Program-made: the position numbers and the translations under genes
Notes under the pieces: model-generated
Database searches by the model: none
What the model was told of the DNA's origin: nothing
Seen by the model: the letters and a program-made list of their open reading frames with translations, nothing else
Shown: in pieces, positions 9,677 through 10,190 of the stretch
Layout: every line of letters begins with the position of its first letter
How positions within the stretch are numbered: the stretch's first letter is position 1
Assembly: GCA_005239615.1 (NCBI GenBank)
Contig: SBBR01000092.1
Coordinates: forward strand, 1 to 10,190
DNA: 10,190 nucleotides
From: an archaeon
Lineage (GTDB): Archaea > Iainarchaeota > Iainarchaeia > Iainarchaeales > Iainarchaeaceae
Reading direction: 5' to 3'

Positions 9677-10190
9677 ATGGTAGTCTGCGTAATCGCCCTT
9701 GTTGTCTTCGGCATCCTCGGCATCTTCTCTGCAACGCACAGGCAGCTGGCAGCCGAGGCGTTTGATTGCGTCTTCCGCAAGGTCACCTTGCGGCCGTGCA
9801 ACACCGGGCTTGACCGCAGGCTCAGGATGATTGTCTCGATGAAGGTGATGGCGCGGCACGAAGGCACAGGAAAGTTCGTGCACACACACTTTGAGGCCAT
9901 TTCCTTAGTGTTCATGCTGCTCATGATCGCCAGCATCATTTTCAGCGGTATAGGGATTTACAACTACTGGGCTTACGGCAACTGCAATGGCAAGGACAGC
10001 TCGGAGCTTTGCCTGTTCAACCCTGAAACATACTCAAACACTGACCCGCTGGCATGGCTCTTTCCGCCTTCGCCAGACAGGATAAAACCTGTTTTCTCTA
10101 CCGGCCTGCCGATGAAAGGCAGCGCCGAGACAAGGCTTGAGATAATTGAAGTCGGGTGCTTCAGCTGCCCCTACACCAAGGCAACTGAGC
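9677..10190 (+). CDS. Membrane-anchored thioredoxin/DsbA-like protein, N-terminal 171 residues
   Basis: The frame is open from the ATG at 9677 to the window edge. Residues 1-18 form a first membrane helix (MVVCVIALVVFGILGIFS). Residues 20-65 are a basic cytoplasmic segment (HRQLAAEAFDCVFRKVTLRPC). A second helix spans about 72-95. The rest should be outside: GNCNG at 101-105, LCLFNPETYS at 111-120, and from 153 the strand LEIIEVGCFSCPYTKATE. Cys161-x2-Cys164 in this strand-loop is the thioredoxin-fold active-site pattern. The protein is therefore probably an extracytoplasmic disulfide oxidoreductase or reductase of DsbA type, anchored by two helices. Additional cysteines at 31, 41, 103 and 112 are notable. 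The C-terminal part of the thioredoxin domain, including its cis-proline, is beyond the window. The start is fixed by an in-frame stop (TAA at 9647) and the TATA-like element. Confidence 0.85.
   Translation, partial: MVVCVIALVVFGILGIFSATHRQLAAEAFDCVFRKVTLRPCNTGLDRRLRMIVSMKVMARHEGTGKFVHTHFEAISLVFMLLMIASIIFSGIGIYNYWAYGNCNGKDSSELCLFNPETYSNTDPLAWLFPPSPDRIKPVFSTGLPMKGSAETRLEIIEVGCFSCPYTKATE

Noticed and set aside
9637..9939. Minus-strand frames at the right end
   Set aside because: The plus strand here encodes a recognisable two-helix membrane thioredoxin-like protein; the antisense frames have no promoter or family features.
1..10190. CRISPR array, insertion sequence, or defence or toxin-antitoxin locus
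   Set aside because: No regularly spaced repeats, transposase motifs, terminal inverted repeats or nuclease/toxin signatures were seen.

Overview
The window reads as archaeal. TATA boxes of the TBP type lie 25-31 bp ahead of most start codons, so most transcripts are probably leaderless or carry only a few leader bases. A tRNA gene holds an intron at the canonical 37/38 position, flanked by a clear bulge-helix-bulge. The gene content (enolase, class I PRPP synthase, CTP synthase, TraB/PrgY, a CDP-alcohol phosphatidyltransferase-like protein, a membrane-anchored thioredoxin-like protein) and the many short, lineage-restricted proteins suggest a small-genome euryarchaeal or DPANN-type lineage. 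I cannot place it more exactly. Coding regions are GC-rich at third positions, and the gaps between genes are distinctly AT-rich.

Layout, left to right: the 5' end of enolase (minus, cut by the window edge); an unrecognised 235-residue protein (minus, faint HAD-like pattern); divergent PRPP synthase (plus). About 830 bp without a long gene follow (2078-2908). This stretch holds a strong promoter followed by a candidate structured RNA (about 2260-2410), a possible short secreted peptide or broken ORF (2458-2606), a second strong promoter, a 28-residue peptide with a C-x2-C-x12-H-x2-C pattern and its own Shine-Dalgarno (2712-2798), and a hairpin terminator. Next are a five-helix membrane protein (minus), tRNA-Pro(CGG) with a 139-nt intron (minus), and divergent CTP synthase (plus) starting at TTG behind a Shine-Dalgarno. 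A minus-strand pair follows: a signal-peptide, coiled-coil, single-helix membrane protein, then a 47-residue very basic ORF in the same frame just past its TGA. Then come TraB (plus) convergent with a CDP-alcohol phosphatidyltransferase-like protein (minus), a divergent D-2-hydroxyacid dehydrogenase (plus), and a membrane thioredoxin-like protein (plus) cut by the right edge.

The known enzymes are housekeeping: PRPP synthase and CTP synthase both feed nucleotide synthesis, enolase and the D-lactate-type dehydrogenase belong to central carbon metabolism, and CTP also supplies the CDP-activated lipids used by the phosphatidyltransferase family. Genes are mostly transcribed singly from their own promoters, so neighbourhood is weak evidence for shared function. 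No CRISPR array, insertion sequence or defence locus is visible. The parts most worth a second look are the 2.1-2.9 kb gene-poor block, the long self-structured tRNA intron, the Cys/His micro-protein, and the degenerate motif of the phosphatidyltransferase-like protein.
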